Source: Austropuccinia psidii
Lineage: Eukaryota > Basidiomycota > Pucciniomycetes > Pucciniales > Sphaerophragmiaceae
Direction of reading: 5' to 3'
Length of the DNA: 64,000 nucleotides
Assembly (NCBI GenBank): GCA_023105745.1
Contig: JALGQZ010000011.1
Location: forward strand, 16,769,975-16,833,974
The notes beneath the pieces are model-generated. The model searched no databases and was not told the DNA's origin. It saw only the letters and a list, made by a program, of their open reading frames with translations. Shown piece by piece: positions 24,621 to 37,030 of this stretch (the first letter of the stretch is position 1; every line of letters starts with the position of its first letter). A program made the translations under genes and the position numbers.

Positions 24621-27600
24621 AAGCTCCATAGAAAAAACTTACAAAAATAATTGTGGATTCTTTAGGTTTCAAATTTGTCCATACATGGGATTGAGGAATA
24701 TTTCTTGAAAAAATAATCAGCTTTTATTTATCTGAAATGGGAATTTTACATAGAATCAAACAAAATTATCAGTTTATTCAAGAAATTGATAGTTAGTTCA
24801 TTTCTTATTGAATACCTATCCTATCATTTACTTATATAGATACTTAAATCTCATTAAAAATAAGTTCTAGAGTTTATCTTCAAGAATTCTTTTGAATAGT
24901 ATTTTTTCCCAAATTTTAGAATTGAAAAAAAGGAGATTCCATTTTTTGATATTTCTGAATTAAGATATTTCTTCATATTCATAAATTTACAATATATATG
25001 TATATATAATCTGATTTTTCTTCCATTTACTTTACCTAAAAGTGTGTGCTTGGATTAAAGCACAATTTGAAGTGACATTATTATATTCTAAAGTGTAAAA
25101 AGATACAATTCTTATAGTAGTTTAATTCAAAATATCCAAGCCAAGATGAATTTTAAGAATAGTAAGAAAAGTCAAAAATGAAATAATATGTAAAATGCAT
25201 TAAAACTCTTAATATTTTGTTAATTTCATAAGTTATAAGTGATAAATTGAGCCATTCATATTTGACATCGATTATTAAGAAGATTGAGGCTATATTGTTT
25301 ACATATTGTGTCCCATATATGTAATATAGAAAATGGAATAAGAAAATTATTTTCATATATGAATTTCTAGCCTCACACAATCATATGAGAGTATGAAAAA
25401 GTATTTTTCAGTTCTATGTGTACATTGATTCTTTTTTCTTATTTTAAAGAAAGAAAGAATTTTAAGTTTTCTTTCCAAATAAAAGAATAAGGTTAAATTC
25501 TTATTTGAATAAATGCAAAAATAATCAGAATTTTTGTTTTAAACTCCCTCTTTATTCAGCCTGTTTCAAAGATTAACTTTATACAGAAATAGAACAATAC
25601 CATATTTACAATACATTCTAAGAATTAGAGTAAAAATATAATTTTCAATGATTGCCTAAAAAACATAAAATATTCTTAAATGAATTAAAACATTCGTTTC
25701 TATATCGGAAGCAAAATTTGGTTTTTTCAACAAAAAGAGGAAAAAATAATGGTAAGCTTATATTCATTGTTTAGTGGAAATTTAAAAATAACATAATTAT
25801 TTATTCTTTATTTCTACTTCTATGAGATTCTTAGATTTTTTTAATTCCTTGAGATTAATTTTTTTGGTTATTTTGAATAATTCTCTCCATATTTAATCAA
25901 ATTTAAGGACGTAATAAATATTCTTATATAGTCCGTTTTCCTTCACCATTACAGCTCAAGCTCCCTATAAAGGAAAATATAGTTCAAATCCAATATTATA
26001 TGTTAAAATAAATGTACTTCTATATATCTTTTACTTCCGAAAAGCATATATTATCCAATTTTATAACTGAAACTGATATTCAATTTTATTCATAGATTCT
26101 TGAAGACATAATTAGATATAATTTTTAAAAAAAAAACAAAAGGAAGGTTCGGGATATAAGCTATTTACACAAATATCGATAATCTATCAGATAAAAGAGA
26201 ACCGAAGCTCATAGAATGTCAAATTGGAGTATTATAGTAAATTATTTTCTATGTTATATTACTTGTTCCTTTCTAAATTATTCAATAGAATAGATATCCT
26301 GAAAGTCTTTCTTTTATAATCCCAATGAAGCAAAGTCAAAACAATGATTGATTTTTATTCCTTCAAATATTTCATGCCTTCATTTTTTGAATGATTGTCT
26401 CAGAATTAGTGGTAATTTCAATAAAGCTCTTTCTGCTTCAAGCTTTCTTGTGTTTTTTAAAAGAAGGTTTCTAAAATTTCACATGAAAAATAAGACTCTT
26501 AATTAATTTTCATTTTTTGAAAAGCCAAATTCTTTTGAAAACACTTGATTTTGGAATTTTGCCTCACTTTGTATATTCATACTAAAAAATACCAAAAGAC
26601 TTTTGCATTTTCTTGTCATTTGATTTATGGATTTGAAACATCAAGTACTGTTAATCATGAATTTTTATCATTCAGAAGTAGAAATGAACTTCCAAGATTT
26701 TTAATAAGCCAAATATTAGTATGAAGATATTCTTTAAGAGGTAATTTATGGTACATATACCCAAGCAAAATATAAAAACACCTCTTCATTTGAGCTTTGT
26801 TGAAAGAAATGTTACATACATAGTTCTGAATTTTTTCAAAAGGGGAATTATTAACTAATATTTTTTGATATTTCTTATAAATCTAAATTGAATATTTTTT
26901 TTGAAAGGGAGCCTCAAATATTTGATAGTTTCATAATTTCTGCCCAATTAATTCCTTCCTTGAAATGAAAAAAACAAATCTTTGTTACTATTTAAATACA
27001 AAAGTTTTTGGAGAGCTCTCTACCCCAAAAAACATTTTTTCAACAAAACTTTGGGAATGAAATTATATAGACCTAATTTTTGTCCCAAATAATAAATGGC
27101 TACCATGAGTTATTTTATGAAATTCCAAATATTGATTCTAGTGAGTTTTTGGAGTTCATTTTTTATGCAACTACTCAAACATTATTTATTATTGCTCCTC
27201 ATTCTTGGCTAGAGAAAAAAACACAAAAAATTCAATTCAAAAAGCGGGCCTTTTTTTCCATCCAGATTTATTTTAATCTTCCAAGTTTTTCAAAAATACC
27301 TTCAATTTTTGGCCTTTGTTTTCAAATTAGAAAATATTTATTATTTTCTGACCTGTAAAATTTCTTGTAAAAGTACAAAAATATCTTCAATATTTAACTT
27401 TTTGTTTTTTTGACTTTTAGTTTTTTATCAATTGAAATGTCTTAAATGTGTATTTGAACTCTTTAAATACTCAAAAAAAGATAGAAATGATCATTATCTC
27501 AAAAAATCTAAAAAACAAACAAAAGGAAATCTATTTCTCACCTGTAGCCACTGACATCATGTGCAGGGTTTTTTCATTTATGGTGTTATTCTTAATGATT

Positions 27601-28139
27601 CAATTAAAAAAATAAAGTTGCAATAGCTATATAATGATTTATTGCTAATGAAAATTCATTTACCAACTATTTGCTTTAAGAGAAAAGGAGATAAAATAGA
27701 AAATTATGTGAAATGAAATATTAATGCCTTATTTTTAGGGGGAAAAAGCTTTGGCAGCTGTGGAATAAATCCATAATCTTATTAGAAAATAAAAATCAGT
27801 TGAGTTATTATTTTATATACAAAATATCTAAAATTGTATTATCCTTAGAAAAAGACACAACTTTGGAAATATATAAATATCTGAGTTTATAAATATAAAT
27901 TACATTTGATATTAGTTTTAATCAGGTACTATAGTTCTATAAATTCATTGAATTGATTTAATTCATCCTCAAAATCATTCTCACTAAATATTAATTAGAC
28001 ATTTCATTAATATTGAAAACACATACTTTAGACAGAAATTTCATCACATAAATTCGTTCCTCTTATCATATTTATCACATTAGTAATATAACATTATTTC
28101 TATTTTTGATTTATTGCAATAATTTAGAAAAAGAATATC

Positions 28140-29899
28140 TGTGAGCCTTAAAGGCATTTCCAGCTACCCAAAAGACCACAAATAATAAAACAATATACAA
28201 TTATAAATAATATGAATTTATACCCAAAAATTAATATTTAATTGTAATTTAAAAAGAAAATTACATTGAAATTTAAATTTGTGAAAACACATTTTTACTT
28301 GAAAAAATTAAGTAAAAATGAATTTTCAACAAAGATACCATAATTGAGATATTTTTGGAAAAAGTTTAAATAAAAATTATTATAGCTTTTTATCCTAAAA
28401 ATGAAAATATGAAAATTATTTTACCATTGGACTCCTCATAAAAAATAAGGTGGGGTCAACTCTGGGTAAAATTTCTGTAACTCAACTCTAAATAAGCTTA
28501 AATTAAGTCTTTAGTATTTTCTGTACAAAAGTTGAAAATCCTGAAAATCTTAATTCAATTCACATCAAGTTTGGCTTTAACCATCAATTTTTGTGTTAAA
28601 GTTGAGGTATTGTGTGTAGTTTAGAAGTTATGAGGAATTGAAGTATTTTCAATTGAAATGTCAAAATGTTCATGTGTATTAAATAAGTGAACTTTAATTT
28701 AAATATGAGGTGTTAATTATTACAGTTGTGTACTGTAAAAACTCAATTGAATTACATATTTAAATTATAAGTATAATACATGATGAGGAATTAAAGAAAA
28801 AATAAATTGGAAAGATTGATTCTGGGGGGGAAAGGAATCTTGGCTCCAAGGGGGAGCCAGACCCCCAAAATCCTTGCTTACAGGCGTGAGATGTCAAAAT
28901 CCACCCTAAACTTCATCAATTTTGGCCTGGAATTGAGTCACAGGCTCAGTGTCTCAATTGATGATGAGGTTGTGATACCAACCAGGGCAGTTTTAAATGT
29001 TTCCAAGAGGGTAAAACTACCCTCAAGATAAAACAAACATTGTAAAAACATTTTTAACTAGTTTTTATGTCTCTTAAACACATTCTGACGTGTTTTGATG
29101 GCTTAAAACCAGGTATTACTATAGCAATGGCTGATTTAAGGGTCTAAAATTTCTGAAAATAGCAAAAAATGGCTCAAACCAGCCCTTTTTGGTCTAAACC
29201 AGGGTTCAATGATGCCATAATTGGCTTTTCTGTTCTCAGATTGGCTCCCGCAACTGATAAGAGAGAAATTCACTTTTTGAGTAAGAGAATTGATTGCTAT
29301 GAAAGAATGTCTTCTTTGCCTCACTTTTCTCTTCATGTTAGAATCTTTTCCTTTTATAATCAGCTTAAACACTGTTAAAACAATCAATATAATATTCAAA
29401 ACACCTTTTTATTATCATTTTAAACCTTTAATCCATGTGAGAAAATCATCATAATCATTTTTACCCCTTGAACCACCCCATAGGTGAATTAAAGCATCTT
29501 TCATTACTATTAACTTTGTCACTTTGTTTCCAAATTCACTCTGGTCAATTTTGGCCCTGTTTTGTCTTTAATAATCCTTTTAAAGACTCTGTTATTATAT
29601 AAATCTTCTGTAGTATTCTGCTCAATTAATTCCAATTGAAATTTCTCTTGAAGAAATTCCTTTTGTAGCCTTAAATATCTCTTGTAGAGTATTTTCTGAT
29701 AAATTTTCATTTTTGGTAAAACAATAATTCTTTAAAATATTATTGTTTTATACTAAGAAAGTTAAAAACAATAAAATGGGCATTAATTCTCTTAAAAATT
29801 CTATTTCTTACTATTATTAATCAATTTTTACCTTGAACAAATTTTGAGGACAGGAAAATTACTTGATTTTCAATCAAAGTTTTATATCCACACCTTACA
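28140..29899 (+). repeat. Element B 5' LTR (family 2)
   Basis: The 1760-bp LTR runs from TGTGAGCCTTAAAGG to CACACCTTACA. It is clearly diverged from the element A LTRs and from its own partner. The TATA box is mutated to TATGAAAG near 29297, so this copy has probably lost promoter function. Confidence 0.9.
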
Positions 29900-29919
29900 T
29901 TTGGGGGCCCATCCATGAT
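29900..29919 (+). promoter_or_regulatory. Primer-binding-site-like block, element B
   Basis: TTTGGGGGCCCATCCATGAT follows the LTR directly. The first eleven bases are as in element A; the rest is partly mutated. Confidence 0.55.
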
Positions 29920-30323
29920 ATTTTACCTATGATATATATTCTTACTCTTTTTGAATCCCTTTTCTTATATTGAAAAATTTGAAAAACCTATAAAAAATAT
30001 TTATAATTCAAAAATTTCATAAACAATAAAACTTTTTTCATATTATCAGTGAGGCTTTATTTTCTATTTTTCTTTTGAAAAATCCTTTTTTTTGCTTTAA
30101 TAATTGCTTTTTTCATTGATTTTATTGTCTGACAACATGGTAAGACAATAAAATGTTGAAACTGCATCCACATCTCCTAGCATTATTCCTGCCGGTACTG
30201 CCAATTCTGACTATAATATCACAGTTATTTTAGCTAAGAACAATCAACCAGAGCCAATTTCTTCTGAATTAACTAACTTGGAAATAAGTAATACCATTCA
30301 AAAGGCAAATAAATTTGCCAATA

Positions 30324-30387
30324 GTAAGTTTTTTGATGTAAAATTACCATTTTTAAGCTTTTAATCATAAAATATGCCCTCAACCAG
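30324..30387 (+). other. Predicted intron 1 of element B gag
   Basis: GTAAGT to ACCAG, 64 nt, at the same place as the 63-nt intron of element A. It contains the other-frame ATG at 30374. Confidence 0.55.
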
Positions 30388-30477
30388 ATCAGGAGCCAAG
30401 TATAACCCCTCAAGCAGCTCCCAAAAAGGTTATAGACATGATTATGGCAGAAGCTAATCAGTTACAGAAGGTCAAGG

Positions 30478-30549
30478 GTCAGTAAATGGATCTCAAACTG
30501 ACGAATTATGCCATTCTGAAGCTTATAATACTGTTTTACCTTCAAACAG
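30478..30549 (+). other. Predicted intron 2 of element B gag
   Basis: GTCAGT to AACAG, 72 nt, the same length and borders as 9104-9175 in element A. It removes the in-frame TAA. Confidence 0.5.
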
Positions 30550-31014
30550 AGCTGAAACCACCCCAAGAAGCCTCAGTGGACATATACAAAGCCAGACAGA
30601 AGGCCTACAACAATGCATTGCAGCACAAAGGGTACCAGATCCTTGCAGATCTGTTGAAAAACTGCATAAATTCTTACTGGACTGTGAGAAAATTGATTGG
30701 CCATCCCAACACTTGCGAGTTACTCAATGGATGGCATCCATTGATGGAAAAGACAAAAATGATGCTTTTAACAGCATAATGGAGGAAAAAATACCCTCCA
30801 CCACCCAAGCAAGTTCCAGAAGCAGCAACTCCAATGTGGAAAAGCATCCACAAGCTCAGAACAAGGTCAAAGGCAAAGCACCAGCCACAAAAACTTACCG
30901 CCAGGGCTACAGAATCCCAAAGATTCAGCAGGATTCCATGGAGAATGTATTTCAGATGGCCATAACAATGATGGAATTTCAGAAAAAGGTGGAAGCCAGA
31001 CTAAAATATCAAAA

Positions 31015-32480
31015 ATGATTTCTGATATTCTAGATGGCATTCCAAACTTGTATATAGCTATAAATGACGTGAAAAATCATATCTCTGATAAAAATTCATC
31101 AATTTGTAACAATCTTAAGAGAAATAACTTAATTCTGAGACAAACAAATGAGACACTTATTTGTTTTGAAAAGGTTTTAAGAACAATTCAAACTTCCAAT
31201 AATGAAAATTCATTTGTAAATGAGTTAAATGAGCAATCTGTTATTATAAAAGAACTAACAGACAAATATTCTAAATTAAATATTGATGACATAATTGAAA
31301 CAAGAATAAAACAAGCCATAAATATTATCAAATAAGATAATATAAAAGTCTTTGATGATATTTCCAATTCATTTACTGAAGTAAAGACATATACAATTGC
31401 CTTGAACAAGTGTTTTGACACCTCACAACAGGAAGTATAAAAATTAACAATAAAATTTAATCAAGTCACTTCTGATAATAGTAGACAGACAGAATTATGT
31501 CAATAATTAACACATAAGGAAGATATGTATAAAATTTAAGTAATAAGCTTAATACAGAGCTTCTATCATGAGCTCAGAAATTCTCAAAGGTGTAGCAACA
31601 GTAAGATGAATGATATTGAACAATTCCTGCACACCTTACCTAGAATTTCTACACCTCTGAATCAAAATGGGGTGTGGGAGTTCCAAATCCACAAGTATTG
31701 AATGTTTAAAAATGAATTTTCCACTTCTTCCATAACTTGGAACCATCAATGGGCCAAGCACTCTTGAAAGAAGTACCAAAACTTAAAGAATGGCCTCACT
31801 TCAGTGGTGAAGGAGAATATGACCATATGGGATTGATAAGAGGCATTGACATCATTAAAGAAGATTTTGAATTACCTGACATATTGGTAACAGCAAGATT
31901 TGATACCTTGTTTAGCAGATCAGCCCACAGATGGTATATAAAATTGAGACAGGAGCATGGACACCAAAGTTGGACTTGGTGGAAACCCAAATTATCAACA
32001 AATGGGGAAATGATTCTTGGAGATTTAAAGTTGAAACAGCCTTTGAATCTGCTAAATTCAATGCTTACAAAGAAAAAGCTTTACCATGGTTTTGCCAACA
32101 AAAAGATAAATTAACAGCATTATATCCTGACATGTCAGAATTTATGATTCACAGAAATATTCTAAGACAATGTGGAGGTGACTTGCAGCATGCTGCCAAA
32201 AGCAGGACTACTGAACAATCTTCAGAAGAAGATATCATTAATATACTGGAAGAAGTAACCACCAGAACCAGAATTGGTTCTAGTAGGGTGAATCTCAAAA
32301 CAAGGTTCAATATACCTTGGAAAGATTTCTGTGGATCAAAATCTCAAAGAAAATTCTAATAATATTATGTATAAATCTGAAGATGTAATGATAAAGTGCC
32401 ATATTTTTCAAAGCACCATGCATTAGCTAATACATGTCCCAAGAAGGGTAACATCAATTAAATTGACATTGAAAAGGAAC
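31015..32480 (+). pseudogene. Element B gag core (coiled coil, capsid, lost zinc knuckle)
   Basis: 31015-31335 is an open coiled-coil segment (MISDILDGIPNLYIAINDV onward) ending at a stop. Beyond it, further stops lie near 31436-31540. Capsid segments are GEYDHMGLIRGID near 31820, SAHRWYIKLRQEHG near 31930 and YPDMSEFMIHRNILRQCGG near 32125, read in two frames because of an indel near 31985-31995. The knuckle near 32395-32440 has its second cysteine changed to phenylalanine and a stop after the histidine. Confidence 0.75.
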
Positions 32481-32587
32481 CTGATGCTGAAAAGGATGAG
32501 GTGAATGAAGTTAATTCAGATGATAAATCATCAATATTTTCTGAATATTAAAAAGATATAGAAAATATCAATGCCACTCCTGATATC

Positions 32588-33006
32588 ATGGAGTCTTATT
32601 CCCACTTTCCACAATTGAGCAATGGTCAACTTGATCTATCAAGACTTCAAGATGCACAACTAATGAAAACCAAACCAAACAGGGGAAAAGGTTATACAGC
32701 TGGTAACTCCTGTATAACAAAAGTGGTAATTGACAACAAACCCACTAAGCTTTTACTTGACCCAGGAGCCTTTTGCTCTTGTGTTGGAAAATCTTTTCTT
32801 AAGACTTGTGTATGTAATTTTGAAGATCAATTATTGCCAATTTATGGCATAAAATCTAATAGTGCAAGTATTCCAATGAAAGCATTGGGAATATGTGAGA
32901 GTACTGTCATATTTTCACACATGAATTGAAATCTAAGAATAACTGTTGAATTTGTTGTTATGAAAAATTGCTCTAGTACCCATCTTATATTGGGAAATGA
33001 CTATTT
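32588..33006 (+). pseudogene. Element B retropepsin-like protease
   Basis: The open stretch 32588-32929 carries the active-site region as LLLDPGAFCSCVG near 32750-32790, with proline where family 1 has threonine (DTG) and element A serine (DSG). A stop at 32927 and a frame break near 33005 separate it from the rest of pol. Whether DPG is a family variant or a mutation cannot be decided from one copy. Confidence 0.7.
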
Positions 33007-34182
33007 GTGATGTATGGCATAGACTTACATAACAACAAAGACAGATACTTTACTATTTCAGACAATAAGCATCAAAAATTTGTCTTTTTACCATTTAAAA
33101 GACAAGTTACAGTAAACAAAGTATCACCAGTCAGCTTAGAGTTAGAAAATCTCAAGTCTGAACAGTTAAGTGAAGATGAAATCAGTCTTCATCTCACTGA
33201 TAAACAAGAAAGTGAACCTTCTGCCCTTTTATATGACCACAAGGAAGCCTTTTCGTCAGATAAAGATCCCCTGGGAGCAATTGTTTGTCATCAGGTTGAC
33301 ATTATTCTTAATATTGAAAGACCTTACCCACCACTCTTGAGAAGACCTGCATATCCAGAAATTCCTAAATCAAGAGAAGCTCTGTAAATCCATATTAAAG
33401 AGCTTCTAGACCTTGGGGTAAAAAGAAAGGTTGGCCACAATTAGGAGGTAGAAATAACTACACTAGTAATGGTGGCATGGCATAATGTAAATTCTAGAAT
33501 GGTTGGGGACTTTAGAGCTCTGAATACTTACACTGTTCCAGACAGGTACCCAATACCAAAAATCCAAATTTCCCTTACCTAAATATCTAAAGCAGTGTAT
33601 ATAAGCACCATGGATTCCCTCAAAGGATTTCATCAAAATATGGTGACACCAAGGGCAAGAAAATACTTGAGAATTATTGTTCATTGTGGAGTGTATGAAT
33701 ATTTAAGGATGCATTTTGGTATCAATAATTCACCTTCACACTTCCAAAGAATGATTAATGAAATCTTCCCTGAAGAAATTTCAGGAGGATGGTGAATCAT
33801 TTACATTGATTAGATTATTGTCTGTTCCAAGACCTGGGAAGAACATATACACAGATTATCCAGAATTTTTAGCAAAATTCAATCTGTAAACATTAAAATT
33901 TCCTTAAATAAATTTCATTTTGTGTTTAAAGAACTCAAAGCACTTGGAAATGTAGTATCTTATTTATGCCTTGAGATTGACAAAAACAAGGTTGCAGCAG
34001 TGCTAATGAAACCTATGCCTCAGAACAAAAAGGAAATCCAGTCATTTTTGGGGTTTTCAGCATATTACAGGCAACATATTAAAGATTTTGCATCCATAGC
34101 AAGACCTCTTTATAAATTATGTGAGAAGAACACAGTATTTGAAATGACTGTTGACAGAGTCAAAGCCTTTGAATCTTTATAA
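33007..34182 (+). pseudogene. Element B reverse transcriptase
   Basis: The linker and RT start (33007-33387) hold [13 protein letters not shown]. After a stop at 33385 the fingers region continues with further stops, the MDSLKGFHQ block lies near 33608, and the segment around the catalytic box reads IIYID-stop at 33797-33813, so the second catalytic aspartate is gone. The LGNVVS and [14 protein letters not shown] segments (33945-34100) remain. Confidence 0.85.
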
Positions 34183-34560
34183 CAAGCCTTGACAACTGCT
34201 CCACTCTTACTGATGCCAGACTTCAAGCTGCCCTTTAAGCTTTATATTGATGCATCAGGGGATTGGCTAGTTGCTGCACTTCATCAATCCAGATTATAAA
34301 TGATAAACCTGTGGAAGGACACATATGTTTCATATCCAGGCAGATCAAACAAACCAAAGCTAGAGAAGGATGTGTTTTTGAAGTAATAACAGATTAAATC
34401 ACTGTTCAATCACTTTCAAACATGAAAACACCCAACAGGCATATGCTCAGATGGAAAAGAGCCATACAAGAGTATAGAGGTAATATGACTATTTTATAAA
34501 AAGATGGAAATATTCATAAGAATGCAGGTGTACTGAGAAGATGGAAATTACCAGATAATA
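34183..34560 (+). pseudogene. Element B RNase H, deleted in the middle
   Basis: [14 protein letters not shown] near 34243 is followed after a frameshift by [19 protein letters not shown]. The segment with the catalytic glutamate and about 60 flanking bases is missing compared with element A (13020-13095). The frame has several stops before the integrase part starts near 34578. Confidence 0.75.
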
Positions 34561-34577
34561 TCAATAATCTTGCTTAT

Positions 34578-35505
34578 GTGCCAGAAGAATCTTCCCCACA
34601 GATCTCAATAGAAGGAATAAGTATTACAGATCTGAACACAACATTCTTTGAGGAAGTAAGAAACAGCTATACTCAAGATAGGAAACTTAGCATCCTATTC
34701 CAATTGCTTACTCAAGACTGTAAAAACAACTCTTTGATACATTCCTTAGATGAAATATGGAAGAAATCATATGATGAAGAAATATTTCACTTACTGGATG
34801 GTATAATTTACCACAGAACTAAGCACACATGTGTAATGACAGTTGTGGACAGGTCTTTAATAAATCTACTACTGAAAGAGTTCCATGACAGCCCTTCTCA
34901 GGACAGCTTTCTGAGGAAAGGACAAGAGAAAAGATAAAGACCTGTATATTGTGGCCAATGTGGTAGACAGATGTGGCAGAGTACTTCAAAACCTGTGACA
35001 GATGTCAAAAGGCTAATAAATCCACTGGAAAAAGACTTGGAAATATGATCAAGATCCAAGAACCCAGCAGACCTTGGGAAATTGTTCTTATGGATTGGGT
35101 AACTGGCCTACCACCAGAGGGTGATAGAAGTTATAATGCATTCCTAGTGATTGTTGACAGATTTAGTAAGACTGCAATCCTTCTACCATGTCACAAGGAT
35201 GATACAGCAATGGATACAGCTCTTCTGATATGGAATAGGGTAATATCATGGACTGGCATATTCACAAATATCATTTGTGACAGAGATCCCAAATTCACCC
35301 CAGCACTATGGGAGAATATTCACCAATTATTTGGATCAAAGTTGTGCTTCTCTACAGCCTTCCACCCACAAACTGATGGGCTGGCTGAAAGAATGATTCA
35401 AAGCTTGAAAGATATGGTAAGAAGATTTTGTGCATATGGCCTTGAATTTGAAGATTGTGATGGGTTCACCCATGATTGGTGTACTCTCTTACCAGCTCTG
35501 TAATT
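34578..35505 (+). pseudogene. Element B integrase, zinc domain and DDE core
   Basis: 34578-34937 covers the region before and within the zinc-binding domain, with the second histidine lost (SQDSFLRKG) and a frameshift near 34935. The following 34973-35503 stretch is open for 176 codons. It keeps the CxxC (CDRC), both aspartates (LMDWVTG near 35090; CDRDPKF near 35280) and the glutamate (LAERMIQ near 35385), so the D,D-35-E triad is visible. It starts without an ATG in context and cannot be a gene on its own. Confidence 0.8.
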
Positions 35506-35900
35506 GGCATACAAAACATCCATTCATGCCAGTACCAATCAAAATCCTTCTATTCTAGAGAAGGGATGAAATCCCAAATTACCCCAAGATTCATTGAGGA
35601 AGGATTTAGTTGAAATACATCCCGCAGCTGGTAGCTTCAAAGGAATGCTAAAAAAAGCTATAAAGCATGCAATAAGGTTCATGGAGGACTCATTTGCATA
35701 TTCCAAAGACAAATGGGACAATTCACATGCCACTCCAGACTTCAAGGTGGGAGATGTAGTACTTGTATCCACCACTAACTTTGACAAAATAAGGGGATGT
35801 CAAAACTCAAAGACTCCTTTGCAGGAACTTTTTTTATTAAAGCCCTCCATTGGGAAAATGCAATTTAAGTAGAATTATCTGAGGAAGTTAGCAATAAGCA
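35506..35900 (+). pseudogene. Element B integrase C-terminal region
   Basis: After a frameshift near 35575 the frame 35594-35872 reads LVEIHPAAGSFKGM and DFKVGDVVLVSTTNFDKI. It then runs into a degraded GPY/F-type module with a stop at 35870. The domain normally contacts DNA at the integrase C-terminus. Confidence 0.7.
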
Positions 35901-36014
35901 TTCTACATTTCCAGTAAGTTTTGTAAAGCCATATACATCTAGTGATGCTTAGAAGTTTCCTTTGAGAAAGAAAGTTCCCCAGAATATACCTCCTATTTAA
36001 TCTTCTCTTACTAA

Positions 36015-36185
36015 TGAAATCACCAAATTTCTCAAAGAAAGAAATTCAAGAACAAAGAAAGTAAGGGAATACCTTGTTAGGTACAGTGACCCAAAATGTC
36101 AAGATGAATGGTTAGCAGAAAAAAGCATAACTGAAACTAGAAAACTTCACAGAAGGTTTAAAAAACCAGAAATAACAATATTATA
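36015..36185 (+). pseudogene. Element B C-terminal chromodomain
   Basis: The short open stretch with KKVREYLVRYSDP and DEWLAEKSITE ends at a stop near 36183. It is the same module as at 16737-16916 and at the end of the family 1 polyprotein. Confidence 0.65.
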
Positions 36186-36203
36186 AGGTAATATTCTTCT
36201 TTT

Positions 36204-36215
36204 AGAGGGAGGGAA
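36204..36215 (+). promoter_or_regulatory. Polypurine tract, element B
   Basis: AGAGGGAGGGAA lies immediately before the 3' LTR start at 36216. Confidence 0.75.
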
Positions 36216-37030
36216 TGTGAGCCTTAACGGTATTTTCAGATACCCAAAAGACCACAAATAGTAAAATAATATACAATTATAAATAAAATAAATTTATTTA
36301 TATTATCAAAAACAAAAATTGAAATATGAATATAGATTTATACACAAAAATTAAAATTTAATTATAATTTATAAATAAAATTACATTCAAATTGAAATTT
36401 ATGGAAACACATTTTTACTTGAAAAAATTAAGTACAAATGAATTTTCAACAAAAATACCTCAATTGGAATACTTTTGGAAAAAATTAAATAAAATCTTTT
36501 ATAAATTTTTATCCTACAAATAGACATATGAAAATTATTTCACCATTGGACTCCTCATCAAAAATAAGGTGGGGTCACCTCTGGGTAAAATTTCTGTAAC
36601 TCAGCTCTAAATAAGCTTAAATTAAGTTCTTAGTATTTTCTGTAAAAAAGTTTAAAATCCTCAAAGCCTTAATTTAATTCACATCACATGTGGTGTTAAC
36701 CATCAATTTTTGTGTTAAAACTGAGGTGTTGTGTGTAGTTTAGAAGTTATGAGGAATTGAAGTATTTTCAATTGAAAAATCAAAATGTGTGCATGTATTA
36801 CATAAGTGAACTTCAATTTACATATGAGGTGTTAATAATTACAGTTGTGTACTGTAAAAACTCAATTTAATTACATATGTAGATTATAAGTATGATACAT
36901 GATGAGGAATTATAGAAAAAATAAATTGGAAAGATTGATTCTAGGGGGGAAAGGAATCTTGGCTCCAAGGGGAAGCCAGACCCCAAATTACTTTCTGATA
37001 GGCGTGAGATGTCAAACTCCATGCAAAATT
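36216..37030 (+). repeat. Element B 3' LTR, left part
   Basis: The first 815 bases of the 3' LTR, starting TGTGAGCCTTAACGG, are cut at the target site of the nested composite. The last five bases (37026-37030, aaatt) are the left copy of that insertion's duplication. Confidence 0.92.

Larger units (their letters stand above)
18731..28134. other. 9.4-kb AT-rich stretch without a gene
   Basis: No open frame carries a recognisable domain, and most of the sequence has stops every few codons in all frames. A T-rich low-complexity zone covers about 20750-21190 and ends in a T/G homopolymer junction. An old LTR-like repeat covers roughly 22260-24620. The remainder looks like decayed transposon or neutral DNA. 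The five bases at 28135-28139 (atatc) are the left target duplication of element B. Confidence 0.55.
30126..31018 (+). pseudogene. Element B Gag N-terminal region (spliced +1 frame)
   Basis: Exon 1 equivalent is 30126-30323; its acceptor AG has become AT, and an early codon is a stop. Intron 1 is 30324-30387 (GTAAGT...ACCAG, 64 nt), exon 2 is 30388-30477, and intron 2 is 30478-30549 (GTCAGT...AACAG, 72 nt). Exon 3 reads DIYKARQKAYNNALQHKGY and an NGW motif near 30724. A deletion near 30810 shifts the frame, after which GYRIPKIQQDSMENVFQMA and the final KYQK-stop (31016-31018) follow. The stop overlaps an ATG in the next frame (ATGA at 31015-31018), which opens the following gag segment. Confidence 0.55.

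Noticed and set aside
25153..25380. 75-codon minus-strand frame with hydrophobic composition
   Set aside because: Membrane-like look follows from AT-rich codons; no conserved motif or gene context.
27080..27358. 92-codon open frame in the AT-rich region
   Set aside because: It opens with TTG rather than ATG, is dominated by F, I, K and S as expected from AT-rich DNA, and shows no domain or neighbouring signal.
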